From the NCBI GenBank assembly GCA_046537975.1, contig JBKHJR010000048.1, forward strand, positions 1-22,561: DNA of 22,561 nucleotides, read 5' to 3'. Position numbers and translations under genes: made by a program. Under the pieces are notes generated by a model. The model searched no databases. It was not told the origin of the DNA and saw nothing but the letters and a program-made list of their open reading frames with translations. This document shows, one piece after another, positions 8,134-15,832 of the stretch; the first letter of the stretch is position 1; every line of letters starts with the position of its first letter. The DNA is from JAWLDV01 sp046537975. Its GTDB lineage: Bacteria > Desulfobacterota > Desulfobulbia > Desulfobulbales > SURF-16.

Positions 8134-8883
8134 TCAGGTGGAGCCGGGGATTATTCTGCTGAATTTCCGGGCCATTTTTCTGCGGTGGGAACCGGCCCAG
8201 TAGATCTGACCGCAGTTGCGGCAGATCTGGAAGCTGTGGTAGTACCTTCTGGTCAAGGGTTCCAGGAGATGGTCGATATCTTCTTTAGCCACTGGGGTCA
8301 GAATGCTGTTGCAGTGCTGGCATCTGGTGTAAGGGGCAACCTCCTTCTCCAGCCTGAAGAGACGTACGGTCTCGGTCAGCTGCTCTTCCGGATCATCACT
8401 TCTGAGGAGGTGTCCCCAGATCACTTTTTTCCGCATCAAGACCCCCTTGTCCTTGCTCAGGACTATCCGTTCCTCCCGGGCGGCGGTTTCCGCCAGGACC
8501 TCATCGGTGAGGTGCCTGCCGTAGAGGGTATCGAAGCCCAGGAGCCTGAGTTTCTTGGCGAGCTTGCCTACATTGACGTCGGCGATAAAATACAGACCCG
8601 GCAAAGGCCGGGGCCGTAAGAGAGTAGGGGAGAAAAAGTCGGTCTGTTCTGATACCGGAAAGACCTCGATGGTCTGTTCCGCGTCCGGGATATGGTGGAA
8701 ATCGATTTCCCGGCGGTCCGCGGTCAAACGATCCACTTCAGTATGGGGTATGCCCAGGGCCTCGATAATGTCTTTTATGGAGGCCCGGCGCTCAAGGCGG
8801 TACTCAATGGTGGAATTTCCCCGCCATTTTCTGTAGAGCAGGCTGCTCAAGTCGCCGTGGAAGCGGATTAAAATTTCTGTCAT
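8134..8883 (-). CDS. Ubiquitin-fold + Mut7-C RNase protein with Cys4 zinc ribbon
   Basis: From the ATG at 8883 the protein has 249 aa. Residues 1 to about 80 resemble a ThiS/MoaD-like beta-grasp domain (Mut7-C ubiquitin) that lacks a terminal Gly-Gly. Residues about 97-180 are the Mut7-C PIN-type nuclease fold, with FIADVNVGKLAKKLRLLGFD (D102, D118) and LSKDKG (D145) as likely acidic metal ligands. A zinc ribbon follows (C188, C191, C221, C224). This architecture is known across bacteria and archaea and is predicted to be an RNase, but no substrate is established. An upstream ATG at 8910 would add nine residues and has no ribosome site. GGGAGG at 8899-8904 is 15 bases from the chosen ATG, longer than ideal. 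A good promoter lies at 8947-8976. Confidence 0.85.
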   Translation of the reverse strand: MTEILIRFHGDLSSLLYRKWRGNSTIEYRLERRASIKDIIEALGIPHTEVDRLTADRREIDFHHIPDAEQTIEVFPVSEQTDFFSPTLLRPRPLPGLYFIADVNVGKLAKKLRLLGFDTLYGRHLTDEVLAETAAREERIVLSKDKGVLMRKKVIWGHLLRSDDPEEQLTETVRLFRLEKEVAPYTRCQHCNSILTPVAKEDIDHLLEPLTRRYYHSFQICRNCGQIYWAGSHRRKMARKFSRIIPGST

Positions 8884-8946
8884 TTTTCTGTGACCAGACC
8901 TCCCGGCCATTCAGCGGCCGCCGTTTATGCAAATTCCTCTGCGGCA

Positions 8947-8976
8947 ATTATGGAATCTGCATATTTTTATTGTCCA
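8947..8976 (-). promoter_or_regulatory. Putative sigma-70 promoter for the Mut7-C gene
   Basis: On the minus strand TGGACA (8976-8971) is followed after 18 bases by CATAAT (8952-8947); each matches consensus at 5 of 6 positions. Transcription would start near 8940, leaving a leader of about 55 bases before the ATG at 8883. Confidence 0.5.
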
Positions 8977-9024
8977 CAGAGGGCCTTGTGCTTGAGGGCT
9001 GACCTGTCCGGGACTCTCTGAAAT

Positions 9025-9054
9025 AAAAAAAGGGGAATTCCGGCATCCCCCTTT
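9025..9054 (-). terminator. Rho-independent terminator after degP
   Basis: Read on the minus strand, AAAGGGG pairs with CCCCTTT around a short loop and runs directly into a tract of seven T followed by ATTT. This is a canonical intrinsic terminator about 75 bases past the degP stop. The plus strand lacks a good T tract, so it works mainly for the sigma/anti-sigma/degP transcript. Confidence 0.8.
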
Positions 9055-9061
9055 AATCAAG

Positions 9062-9101
9062 CGTCCGGCTGTCTTCATGAAATACTGAAGTCAGCCGGAC
9101 G
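9062..9101. repeat. Long inverted repeat (hairpin) between degP and its terminator
   Basis: The arms CGTCCGGCTG (9062-9071) and CAGCCGGACG (9092-9101) are perfectly complementary. Inside them CTTCA (9073-9077) pairs with TGAAG (9086-9090), giving 15 pairs with a single T-T mismatch and an 8-base loop. No T tract follows on either strand. It sits upstream of the true terminator in the 3' untranslated region of degP, where it may block 3' exonucleases. Confidence 0.7.
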
Positions 9102-9128
9102 TTATTTCAACGCAGCACTCAGAGGTTA

Positions 9129-10535
9129 TTACTGCCTGATTACCACAAAACGGGTACGATTGTCCCTCTTGATCAAGAGCAATACACTTTTGCCGCTATC
9201 TTCAATTGCCTTGCTGAAGTCCTTCAGGTTGTTGACCTCCTTGCGGTTTGCCTCCAGGATGATATCTCCCCGGCGCAGGCCCGCGAGATAGGCTGTAGAT
9301 CCACTATTGACATCGGTTATAATAACACCTTCGGTTTCATCCACGTTGAGTGATTCAGCCAGTTCAGGGGTTAGTTCCTGGACGCTCATGCCCAGCTGGG
9401 TTGTCCTGGTTGTCGCTTCCCGGCCCATCTCCTGGTCTTCAAGCTTGGCGATGGTTACAGTAAACCTTTCCTTCTTGCCATCCCGGTAGACAGTTACCTG
9501 AGCATCCTTTCCCACCGGGGTCTGGGCCACTTTGTTGGGAAGCATCCGCATTTCTTTTATCTCTTGGCCGTTGAACCCGGTAATGATATCACCGGCCTTG
9601 ATTCCCGCCTCATCAGCCGGGCTGCCGGAAACCACTTCTCCCACCAGGGCGCCTTTAGGTTCATCCAGGCCGAACTGATTCGCCATCTCCTGATCCACCG
9701 GCTGGATCATTACGCCCAGCCAGCCCCTTATAACCTCACCGTGTTCTTTCAGCTGCTTGGACACGTGCTTGGCAGTATTGATAGGCACGGCGAAACCGAT
9801 GCCTATGTTGCCTCCGGTACGGCTGTAGATCGCGGTATTAACCCCGACCATCTCACCGTCCGGGGTAAAAAGGGGACCGCCGGAATTCCCGGGGTTAATG
9901 GAGGCATCGGTCTGAATTAAATTTTCGTAGGAGCTTGCCCCCAGGGTACGGCCCTTGCCGCTGACTATACCTGCGGTAACCGTTTGTTCCAGGCCGAAGG
10001 GGTTGCCTATGGCGACCACCCAGTCCCCGACCCGTAATTTGTCTGAGTCGCCGAAGTTGACTGCCTGGAGTTCTTCATCAGGCTCGATCTTGATAAGGGC
10101 CAGATCGCTTTTTTTATCCATGCCGATAATTTCAGCGGTATATTCTCTGTGGTCGTTAAAACGGACATTGACCTCATCCGCGTTTTTGATAACGTGGTGA
10201 TTGGTCAGGATATAGCCGTCCTTGGAGGTGATCACCCCGGAACCGAGACTGGTCCTTTTCTGTTTGCGGGGCGGTTTTTTCTTCTGCAGGTCGGGCTGGT
10301 CGAAGAAGCGTTTAAAAAATTCCGGGACTTCGGAGTGTTCCGGAAAAGGGAACTGGTGGAGGGGTGTTTCCACAGTCTGAGTAGTGTAGACATTGACTAC
10401 AGTGGGGCCGTACTTATCGACCAGATCAGCAAAGGAGCCTGGTTTGGAAGCCATGGCCTGACCGCCCATGAACAGGAAAAGAAAACCTGTCAGTATAGTA
10501 ACTAAGGTAATGTTTTTTTGTTTCAAGTACCTCAT
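9129..10535 (-). CDS. degP: DegP/HtrA-family periplasmic serine protease
   Basis: A 468-aa Do-type protease and chaperone that degrades misfolded proteins in the periplasm. A signal peptide is evident: basic start, hydrophobic core at about 9-23, and a likely cleavage after AMA near residue 29. The trypsin-like domain carries the full triad: H114 (in TNHHV), D144 (in KKSDLAL) and S218 (in GNSGGPLF). Two PDZ domains follow, at about 265-355 and 375-465. An AAGGA ribosome site lies about 10 bases before the ATG. The gene is third in the sigma, anti-sigma, degP series, 85 bases after the anti-sigma gene. I see no clear separate ECF promoter in that gap, so it probably depends on the promoter at 12264-12292. 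Confidence 0.95.
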   Translation of the reverse strand: MRYLKQKNITLVTILTGFLFLFMGGQAMASKPGSFADLVDKYGPTVVNVYTTQTVETPLHQFPFPEHSEVPEFFKRFFDQPDLQKKKPPRKQKRTSLGSGVITSKDGYILTNHHVIKNADEVNVRFNDHREYTAEIIGMDKKSDLALIKIEPDEELQAVNFGDSDKLRVGDWVVAIGNPFGLEQTVTAGIVSGKGRTLGASSYENLIQTDASINPGNSGGPLFTPDGEMVGVNTAIYSRTGGNIGIGFAVPINTAKHVSKQLKEHGEVIRGWLGVMIQPVDQEMANQFGLDEPKGALVGEVVSGSPADEAGIKAGDIITGFNGQEIKEMRMLPNKVAQTPVGKDAQVTVYRDGKKERFTVTIAKLEDQEMGREATTRTTQLGMSVQELTPELAESLNVDETEGVIITDVNSGSTAYLAGLRRGDIILEANRKEVNNLKDFSKAIEDSGKSVLLLIKRDNRTRFVVIRQ

Positions 10536-10620
10536 AAGAGTAATTCCTTTGTTTGCTTGGATTTGGTTTACTGTTTTGGTCTCTTCTGCTGTGTTATGTT
10601 GTTATTCCAGTAAAATGTTG

Positions 10621-11598
10621 CTAACGCCAGTGAATGGAAACAAGGTGGTTTTTATCCCTCTGCTTTCCCTTGTTCACAAGGCTTTGAAGGGAGCGTCCCT
10701 TATACTGGGAGCAGAGGGCAACAAGCTTGTCCATGTTTTCGGCCGGGACCATAAGATAAAGTGTGTTATTGTTCATATGTTTTTGGGTATGCCAGTCAGA
10801 AGAATGAATTAATTGGTAGATTTGCTTGTTTTTTTCTTTTTCGTTTTTTGGGGAAAAAGTGATACGCAGGTCCGGTACCCGTTTACTGTTTGTTATGCTA
10901 TTGTTATCCATTATATCAGGAGAATCGGCTGAGAAAAAAGAATTGTTTCTGTTTTTCTGATAGGAGTTGCCGGTGGTAACCATATCCACTTCTTTGGGCT
11001 CGTTCTGCTTATCCGGCAGTTCCGGTCTGGTGTAATAGGAGTAGGCTGTTCGGCTTTGGCCGGGCTGATTCCCTTCTCCAGGTTTGTATTCGGAAAGAGA
11101 GGGAATGTCCGGATAATATTCTGCTTCAGAGTCCTTGTCATTTTTGGCAAGAACTGTTGACTCATCCTTTTCAGGGCCGGAAGAATTGACAACCTTCTGT
11201 TTTACCCCCTGCCGGTTTTCAGCAAGCTGAACAGAATCGGAGCCGGGATGGGGAATATTCCGGATCAGGGCTGCGGTGGCAACTCCGACAAAAACCAGGG
11301 CTACCGCCCCGTAGGAAGTCTTTTTGAGGGGGAACGTGATAAACCAGTCTCTGACTGTGTCAAGCCGGCTTTTCTTCTCCAGTTTACGATGGATGTCATG
11401 AACCAGTGAGGCAGGCGCCTTTTCCTGCGGCATATTATGGAGAAGATGGACGGTTCTGTTCATGAGCCGCAGTTCCTCGGCGCATTGAATGCAGTTTTCA
11501 AGATGTGTCTCTATCCTGCTGACTTCTTCTGGAACCAGAGCAGAATCAATATAGAGAGAAAGTAGTTTCTGGCATTTTTGACAGTTAATGTTTTTCAT
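10621..11598 (-). CDS. Membrane-spanning anti-sigma factor (zinc-finger type)
   Basis: A 325-aa protein encoded directly after the ECF sigma gene with a 4-base stop/start overlap, the usual arrangement for a sigma with its inhibitor. The N-terminal cytosolic part has an anti-sigma zinc-finger pattern (C6, C9, H32, C36, C39; the H-x3-C-x2-C is typical). One membrane segment lies at about 95-112. The roughly 210-residue extracytoplasmic part is rich in Asn, Asp and Ser and likely disordered. It ends in a compact domain (about 245-325) containing TLYLMVPAENMDKLVALC, which could sense envelope state. By analogy with RseA, stress-triggered proteolysis would release the sigma factor. The C-terminal sensing domain is not one I can name. 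Confidence 0.88.
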   Translation of the reverse strand: MKNINCQKCQKLLSLYIDSALVPEEVSRIETHLENCIQCAEELRLMNRTVHLLHNMPQEKAPASLVHDIHRKLEKKSRLDTVRDWFITFPLKKTSYGAVALVFVGVATAALIRNIPHPGSDSVQLAENRQGVKQKVVNSSGPEKDESTVLAKNDKDSEAEYYPDIPSLSEYKPGEGNQPGQSRTAYSYYTRPELPDKQNEPKEVDMVTTGNSYQKNRNNSFFSADSPDIMDNNSITNSKRVPDLRITFSPKNEKEKNKQIYQLIHSSDWHTQKHMNNNTLYLMVPAENMDKLVALCSQYKGRSLQSLVNKGKQRDKNHLVSIHWR

Positions 11599-12176
11599 AG
11601 CTCTCTGTAGATTGATTTTAGTTGTGTTTTTAAAGACGCCCTGGCCCGGTTTAACTTTGATTTGACCGTGCCGAGCGGCATTTCCAGGATAGTGCCGATC
11701 TCTTCATATGAAAGATCCTGTAAATCCCTGAGGATCAGGATATCTCTTTCGGATTTTTTCAATGAATCTATACCTGATCTCACCCGTTTTACTATCTCCT
11801 CCTTCTCCAGAGTCCGTTCAGGTTCTTTCTCACCTTTCAGCTGAATGGTGGAATTGTCGTCGTCAAGTGACTGGTTTTGAAAAAAACCGCGTCTGTTTAG
11901 TTTGTTATAGCGGTTGCGGCATTTGTTCACAGCTATCTTGTAAAGCCAGGCCTGGAATTTGCTCTCCTCCCGGAGCGTGGGTATGGCCCGGTAAATGTTG
12001 ACAAATATATCCTGGGTAAGGTCTTTTGCTTCTTCAGTATTTTTAACATAATTTAAAGCCATGTTGTATATCCTGGTTTGATATAACAGGACCAATCTGT
12101 TAAAAGCCTGGGTATCGCCTGCCTTAAATGACCTTACCAGCTCGACGGTTGTATCCGTATTGCTGTTATCGGTCAT
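11595..12176 (-). CDS. ECF sigma-70 factor (RpoE/SigW-like)
   Basis: A 193-aa alternative sigma factor with only regions 2 and 4, as in the ECF group. Region 2 spans about 21-93 and includes DLTQDIFV (52-59). Region 4 spans about 132-188 with a helix-turn-helix, SYEEIGTILEMPLGTVKSKL. It directs RNA polymerase to envelope-stress promoters when freed from the anti-sigma encoded next. The gene starts with ATG at 12176 and overlaps the anti-sigma ATG by 4 bases. A near-perfect sigma-E-type promoter about 80 bases upstream implies positive autoregulation. The presence of degP in the same unit argues for a periplasmic protein-folding stress role. Confidence 0.95.
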   Translation of the reverse strand: MTDNSNTDTTVELVRSFKAGDTQAFNRLVLLYQTRIYNMALNYVKNTEEAKDLTQDIFVNIYRAIPTLREESKFQAWLYKIAVNKCRNRYNKLNRRGFFQNQSLDDDNSTIQLKGEKEPERTLEKEEIVKRVRSGIDSLKKSERDILILRDLQDLSYEEIGTILEMPLGTVKSKLNRARASLKTQLKSIYREL

Positions 12177-12263
12177 GAGGCACCATCTGAAGTTGAATAA
12201 GAACCGATAACGCCGTGAGAATTTTTAATCTTATTCTGTTATGTTGACTCATTTCTTATTATT

Positions 12264-12292
12264 TTAGACACCTATATTGTTTGAAAAGTTCC
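12264..12292 (-). promoter_or_regulatory. Sigma-E-type (ECF) promoter of the sigma/anti-sigma/degP operon
   Basis: On the minus strand GGAACTT (12292-12286), 16 bases of spacer and GTCTAA (12269-12264) match the known RpoE promoter consensus (GGAACTT, about 16 bases, then TCTRA-like). The predicted start near 12257 leaves a leader of about 80 bases before the sigma ATG. It is the only site of this quality noticed in the window. Confidence 0.75.
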
Positions 12293-12405
12293 AGGAAATT
12301 TATGCAATGATTGTCCTGGAGTATTATATTGATATATCCGGGTATACAGATTGCTGGGATTAACCTAAACTTTTCAATATAAAATATCAATGCTGGATTA
12401 TCAAA

Positions 12406-12783
12406 ATGGATGAAGTGATCAAAGAGCTTAATAACCTTTTTAAATTTAAAGAGAAAACCGATGTCGGCGATATTGTTATTATTGCCATGGAAAGTCCGAA
12501 GTCCATTGTTTATGGCCTGGTTACCGATATCCAGCGGGATAACACCAGGAAGGAGGAGTGGTGGCATGTTACCTTGCAGATCCTTTCCGTCCCTCCCCAG
12601 AAAGTGATCTGGACCCTGCGTCTGCCTCAGTTTACCGGCCAGGAGATTTTTACCATGGGAGGAGAGAAGCGTTATATCAGGGCTATTGATTTTTCCGGGG
12701 AATATAACCAGCCTCCGCCTTCTGAACAGGACTCGGAAAAAGGCGGTAAAAGCGGCAAATCAAAGTTGCGGGTTATCAAGTAA
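12406..12783 (+). CDS. Conserved-looking protein of unknown function, 125 aa
   Basis: I do not recognise this family. The protein is soluble, with no signal peptide or membrane segment. Residues 1 to about 105 look like a compact alternating beta-rich domain (DVGDIVIIAME, KSIVYGLVTDIQRD, EEWWHVTLQIL, then PQKVIWTLRLPQFTGQEIF). The last 20 residues are a Lys/Gly/Ser-rich tail, probably disordered. The stop is 9 bases before thiL, so it is the first gene of the thiL-uvrB-DUF374 transcript. It is divergent from the sigma gene, and the 229-base gap between them carries the sigma promoter on the other strand. The ribosome site before the ATG at 12406 is weak. Codon use and frame integrity look like a real gene. 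Confidence 0.7.
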   Translation: MDEVIKELNNLFKFKEKTDVGDIVIIAMESPKSIVYGLVTDIQRDNTRKEEWWHVTLQILSVPPQKVIWTLRLPQFTGQEIFTMGGEKRYIRAIDFSGEYNQPPPSEQDSEKGGKSGKSKLRVIK

Positions 12784-12792
12784 GAATCAGGA

Positions 12793-13818
12793 ATGAGAAA
12801 AGGCGTAAAGCTGAAGACTGAAACCCATGAATCCAGAAAAATGCCCGAAAGAGATATCATATCCCGGATAAGCGGAGGCCACGAAGAGGTGAAGGAGGAC
12901 CTGGTTGCCGGTATCGGAGACGATTGCGCGGTATACAGACCTTCCGGCAACCGGCTTCAGCTGCTTACCTGCGACAGTCTGATAGAGTCGGTGCATTTTG
13001 ATCTTACATGGCATCCCCCTGAGCTTTTGGGAGCCAAGGCGGTGAGTGTCAATGTCAGCGACATTGCCGCCATGGGGGGGCGGCCCGGATTCGCCGTCCT
13101 TGCCCTGGGACTTTCCCGGGGCTGCAATGACTGGCTTGATTTATTTATTCGGGGATTTAAAGAAAGACTCCGGGAGTATCAGATCCAGCTCATCGGCGGG
13201 GATACGGTCGATACCAATGACGGTTTCATGATAACCGTCACCCTGACCGGTGAGGTGGAAGAACGGGATATCTGCTATCGCTCCGGGGCCCGGCAGGATG
13301 ACATTGTCTGGGTCAGCGGTCCGCTGGGCCAGGCTGCCGCCGGTCTGGAGATCTGCCGCAACCATCCCGGACTCAAGGACAGCTATCCCTCTCTGGTCAA
13401 GGCCCATCTCTCCCCCGAACCCTGCCTGGAACTGGGAGGCCTGCTGGCCCGGAGCGGTCTGGTGCATGCCATGATAGATCTCTCGGACGGATTGGCCACG
13501 GATCTCGGCCATATTGCCGAGGCCAGCGGAACCGGAGCTGAGGTTTATCGGGAGGATATCCCGATCAGCGCTGACTTAATTGATTTTGCCTGCAAGCCGG
13601 CCTGTTCCCCCCTGGACTTGGCCTTGAAAGGCGGAGAAGACTATCAGCTCCTTTTCACTACCGCCCCGCAAAACCGTGATGCAGTGCTGCGCCTGGCGGC
13701 TGACAACCAATATGCCTTATATCCTGTAGGCCGGATCGTAAAAGGTTCCGGGGTGGTTCTACGGGAAGGAGAAAACCGGCAGGATATTACCTATCAGGGC
13801 TATGAGCATCAATCCTGA
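12793..13818 (+). CDS. thiL: Thiamine-monophosphate kinase
   Basis: This enzyme phosphorylates thiamine monophosphate to the cofactor thiamine diphosphate with ATP, the last step of thiamine cofactor synthesis. Family motifs appear in order: GIGDDCAVY (40-48), DSLIESVHFD (61-70), NVSDIAAMGGRP (87-98), GGDTV, then IDLSDGLATDLGHIA and LKGGEDYQLLF. Counting from ATG 12793 the protein has 341 aa, about 16 more than usual. An internal ATG at 12841 (residue 17) gives a family-typical 325 aa, and the extra N-terminal residues (basic, KLKTETHESRK) match nothing typical. The upstream ATG has an AGGA only just ahead of it, so the start is uncertain. The gene overlaps uvrB by 17 bases. Confidence 0.93.
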   Translation: MRKGVKLKTETHESRKMPERDIISRISGGHEEVKEDLVAGIGDDCAVYRPSGNRLQLLTCDSLIESVHFDLTWHPPELLGAKAVSVNVSDIAAMGGRPGFAVLALGLSRGCNDWLDLFIRGFKERLREYQIQLIGGDTVDTNDGFMITVTLTGEVEERDICYRSGARQDDIVWVSGPLGQAAAGLEICRNHPGLKDSYPSLVKAHLSPEPCLELGGLLARSGLVHAMIDLSDGLATDLGHIAEASGTGAEVYREDIPISADLIDFACKPACSPLDLALKGGEDYQLLFTTAPQNRDAVLRLAADNQYALYPVGRIVKGSGVVLREGENRQDITYQGYEHQS

Positions 13819-15832
13819 ACCCCGAACTTTTCCCATGTTTGAGATTAATTCACCTTTTGAGCCCACGGGGGATCAGCCCCAGGCCATCAAGGCCCTGAGC
13901 CGCGGTATAGAGGAAGGAGCCAGGGACCAGGTCCTCCTCGGGGTTACCGGCTCAGGCAAAACCCATACCATGGCCCGGATAATAGCCGCCACTGACAGGC
14001 CGGCCCTGGTCATGGCCCCCAATAAGACCCTGGCAGCCCAGCTCTATGCTGAATTCAAGGAGTTCTTCCCGGAAAATGCCGTGGAATATTTTGTAAGCTA
14101 TTACGATTACTATCAGCCTGAGGCTTATATCCCTCAGTCGGATACCTACATTGAAAAAGATTCCTCCATAAACGACGCCATAGACAAGATGCGCCACTCC
14201 GCCACCCGTTCCCTGCTGACCAGGAGGGACGTGGTGATAGTCGCCAGTGTCTCCTGTATCTACGGCCTGGGTTCGCCGGATGAATATGAGAACATGCACG
14301 CTTTTTTCAAAGTCGATATGGATTACCCCCTGGAGGAGGTACAGCGGCGTCTGGTTTACATGCTTTATGAAAGAAACGATTTTTCCTTTCACCGGGGGAC
14401 CTTCCGGGTGCGGGGAGACGTGATTGATATCTTTCCGGTCTACGAAGAGGACATGGCGGTCCGGATCGAGTTTTTCGGAGACACGATCGAAGCCATTTCC
14501 ATGGTTGATCCCCTGCGCGGCAAGGTATTGGAGAGGATGGAGGAGTACACCGTCTATCCGGGCAGCCATTTTGTTACTTCCAGGGACAGGCTGAACCGGG
14601 CTATTGAGACCATCAAGGAGGAGCTTAAGGAAAGGCTTGACCAGCTGCAGCAGGAGAACAAACTTCTTGAGGCTCAGAGACTGGAACAGAGGACCATGTT
14701 CGACCTGGAGATGATAAGCGAACTGGGCTACTGCAACGGCATCGAAAATTACAGCCGTCACCTTACCGGTCGCAGTCCGGGATCTCCTCCACCCACTCTG
14801 CTTGATTATTTTCCTGAAGATTTTATCCTTTTTACGGATGAGAGTCATATTACTATTCCCCAGATAGGTGGGATGTACAACGGCGATCGATCCCGGAAAC
14901 AGACCCTGGTGGATTACGGCTTCCGGCTGCCTTCAGCCCTGGATAACCGCCCCCTGAAGTTTGATGAGTTTGAGGAGAGAATAGGTCAGACTATCTATGT
15001 TTCCGCCACTCCGGGGAACAAGGAGATGGAGAAGAGCGGGGGCCGGATAGTCGAGCAGATTATCCGGCCCACCGGCCTGCTGGATCCGGCTGTGGAAATC
15101 CGGCCTGCAGGCAGCCAGGTTGACGACCTTCTGGAAGAGATCAGGAAAAGGGAGGAGACCGGGGAAGGGGTGCTGGTAACCACCCTGACCAAGAAAATGG
15201 CGGAAGACCTGCAGGACTACTATCAAAATTTGGGTATAAAGGTGGAGTATCTGCATTCGGATATCAAGACCCTGGATCGTATCGAATTGATCAGGAAACT
15301 GCGTCAACGGAAATTCCAAGTCCTGGTCGGGATAAATCTCCTGCGCGAAGGCCTGGATATTCCGGAGGTCTCCCTGGTGGCAGTCCTTGATGCCGATAAG
15401 GAAGGCTTTCTGCGCAGCGAACGTTCCCTTATCCAGACCTGCGGCCGGGCGGCCAGAAACGTGGATGGCAGAGTCATCCTCTACGGTGACCGGGTTACCG
15501 GCTCCATGCAGCGCACGGTTGAGGAAACCGAGCGCCGGCGCCGTCTGCAGAAAGAATACAACCGGACACACAATATCCAGCCCAGCACCATTCTCTCCAC
15601 CATCAAGGATGTGGCCGGTGCGGTTTACCAAGCATATGGCCAGGAAACCTCCGACCAGCTGCTGGCGGCTGAAGAGATCGGCGAATACGGCAGTCTTAAG
15701 GAATTGAGACAGGAAATCAGCGGACTTGAGAAGGAGATGCGGAAACAGGCAGAAAATCTCGCTTTTGAAAAGGCGGCTGAACTCAGGGACAGGATTGAGG
15801 AGTTAAAGGAGAAAGAATTGCAATGGATATAA
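13802..15832 (+). CDS. uvrB: Excinuclease ABC subunit B
   Basis: UvrB is the damage-verifying helicase of nucleotide excision repair, loaded by UvrA and cut-partner to UvrC. The 676 aa match the usual length of about 670. Visible landmarks are Walker A GVTGSGKT (47-54), the beta-hairpin YYDYYQPEAYIPQSD (about 100-114) that grips DNA, DESH at 346-349, helicase motifs V-VI (NLLREGLDIPE, then QTCGRAARN), and a C-terminal UVR domain (about 637-672) for UvrC contact. The start overlaps thiL by 17 bases. A second ATG at 13835 (MFEINSPFEPTGDQ) fits homologues equally well and may be the true start. It overlaps the next gene by 10 bases. Confidence 0.97.
   Translation: MSINPEPRTFPMFEINSPFEPTGDQPQAIKALSRGIEEGARDQVLLGVTGSGKTHTMARIIAATDRPALVMAPNKTLAAQLYAEFKEFFPENAVEYFVSYYDYYQPEAYIPQSDTYIEKDSSINDAIDKMRHSATRSLLTRRDVVIVASVSCIYGLGSPDEYENMHAFFKVDMDYPLEEVQRRLVYMLYERNDFSFHRGTFRVRGDVIDIFPVYEEDMAVRIEFFGDTIEAISMVDPLRGKVLERMEEYTVYPGSHFVTSRDRLNRAIETIKEELKERLDQLQQENKLLEAQRLEQRTMFDLEMISELGYCNGIENYSRHLTGRSPGSPPPTLLDYFPEDFILFTDESHITIPQIGGMYNGDRSRKQTLVDYGFRLPSALDNRPLKFDEFEERIGQTIYVSATPGNKEMEKSGGRIVEQIIRPTGLLDPAVEIRPAGSQVDDLLEEIRKREETGEGVLVTTLTKKMAEDLQDYYQNLGIKVEYLHSDIKTLDRIELIRKLRQRKFQVLVGINLLREGLDIPEVSLVAVLDADKEGFLRSERSLIQTCGRAARNVDGRVILYGDRVTGSMQRTVEETERRRRLQKEYNRTHNIQPSTILSTIKDVAGAVYQAYGQETSDQLLAAEEIGEYGSLKELRQEISGLEKEMRKQAENLAFEKAAELRDRIEELKEKELQWI

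Noticed and set aside
10536..10620. A separate ECF promoter directly before degP
   Set aside because: The best candidate (GGAATAA) lacks a matching -10 at the right distance.
12259..12567. A 102-codon minus-strand frame across the sigma promoter and the 125-aa gene
   Set aside because: It overlaps the well-matched ECF promoter and the opposite gene, and has no domain.
13952..15631. Two long minus-strand frames opposite uvrB
   Set aside because: uvrB is unmistakable on the plus strand, and the antisense frames show no motif or ribosome site.
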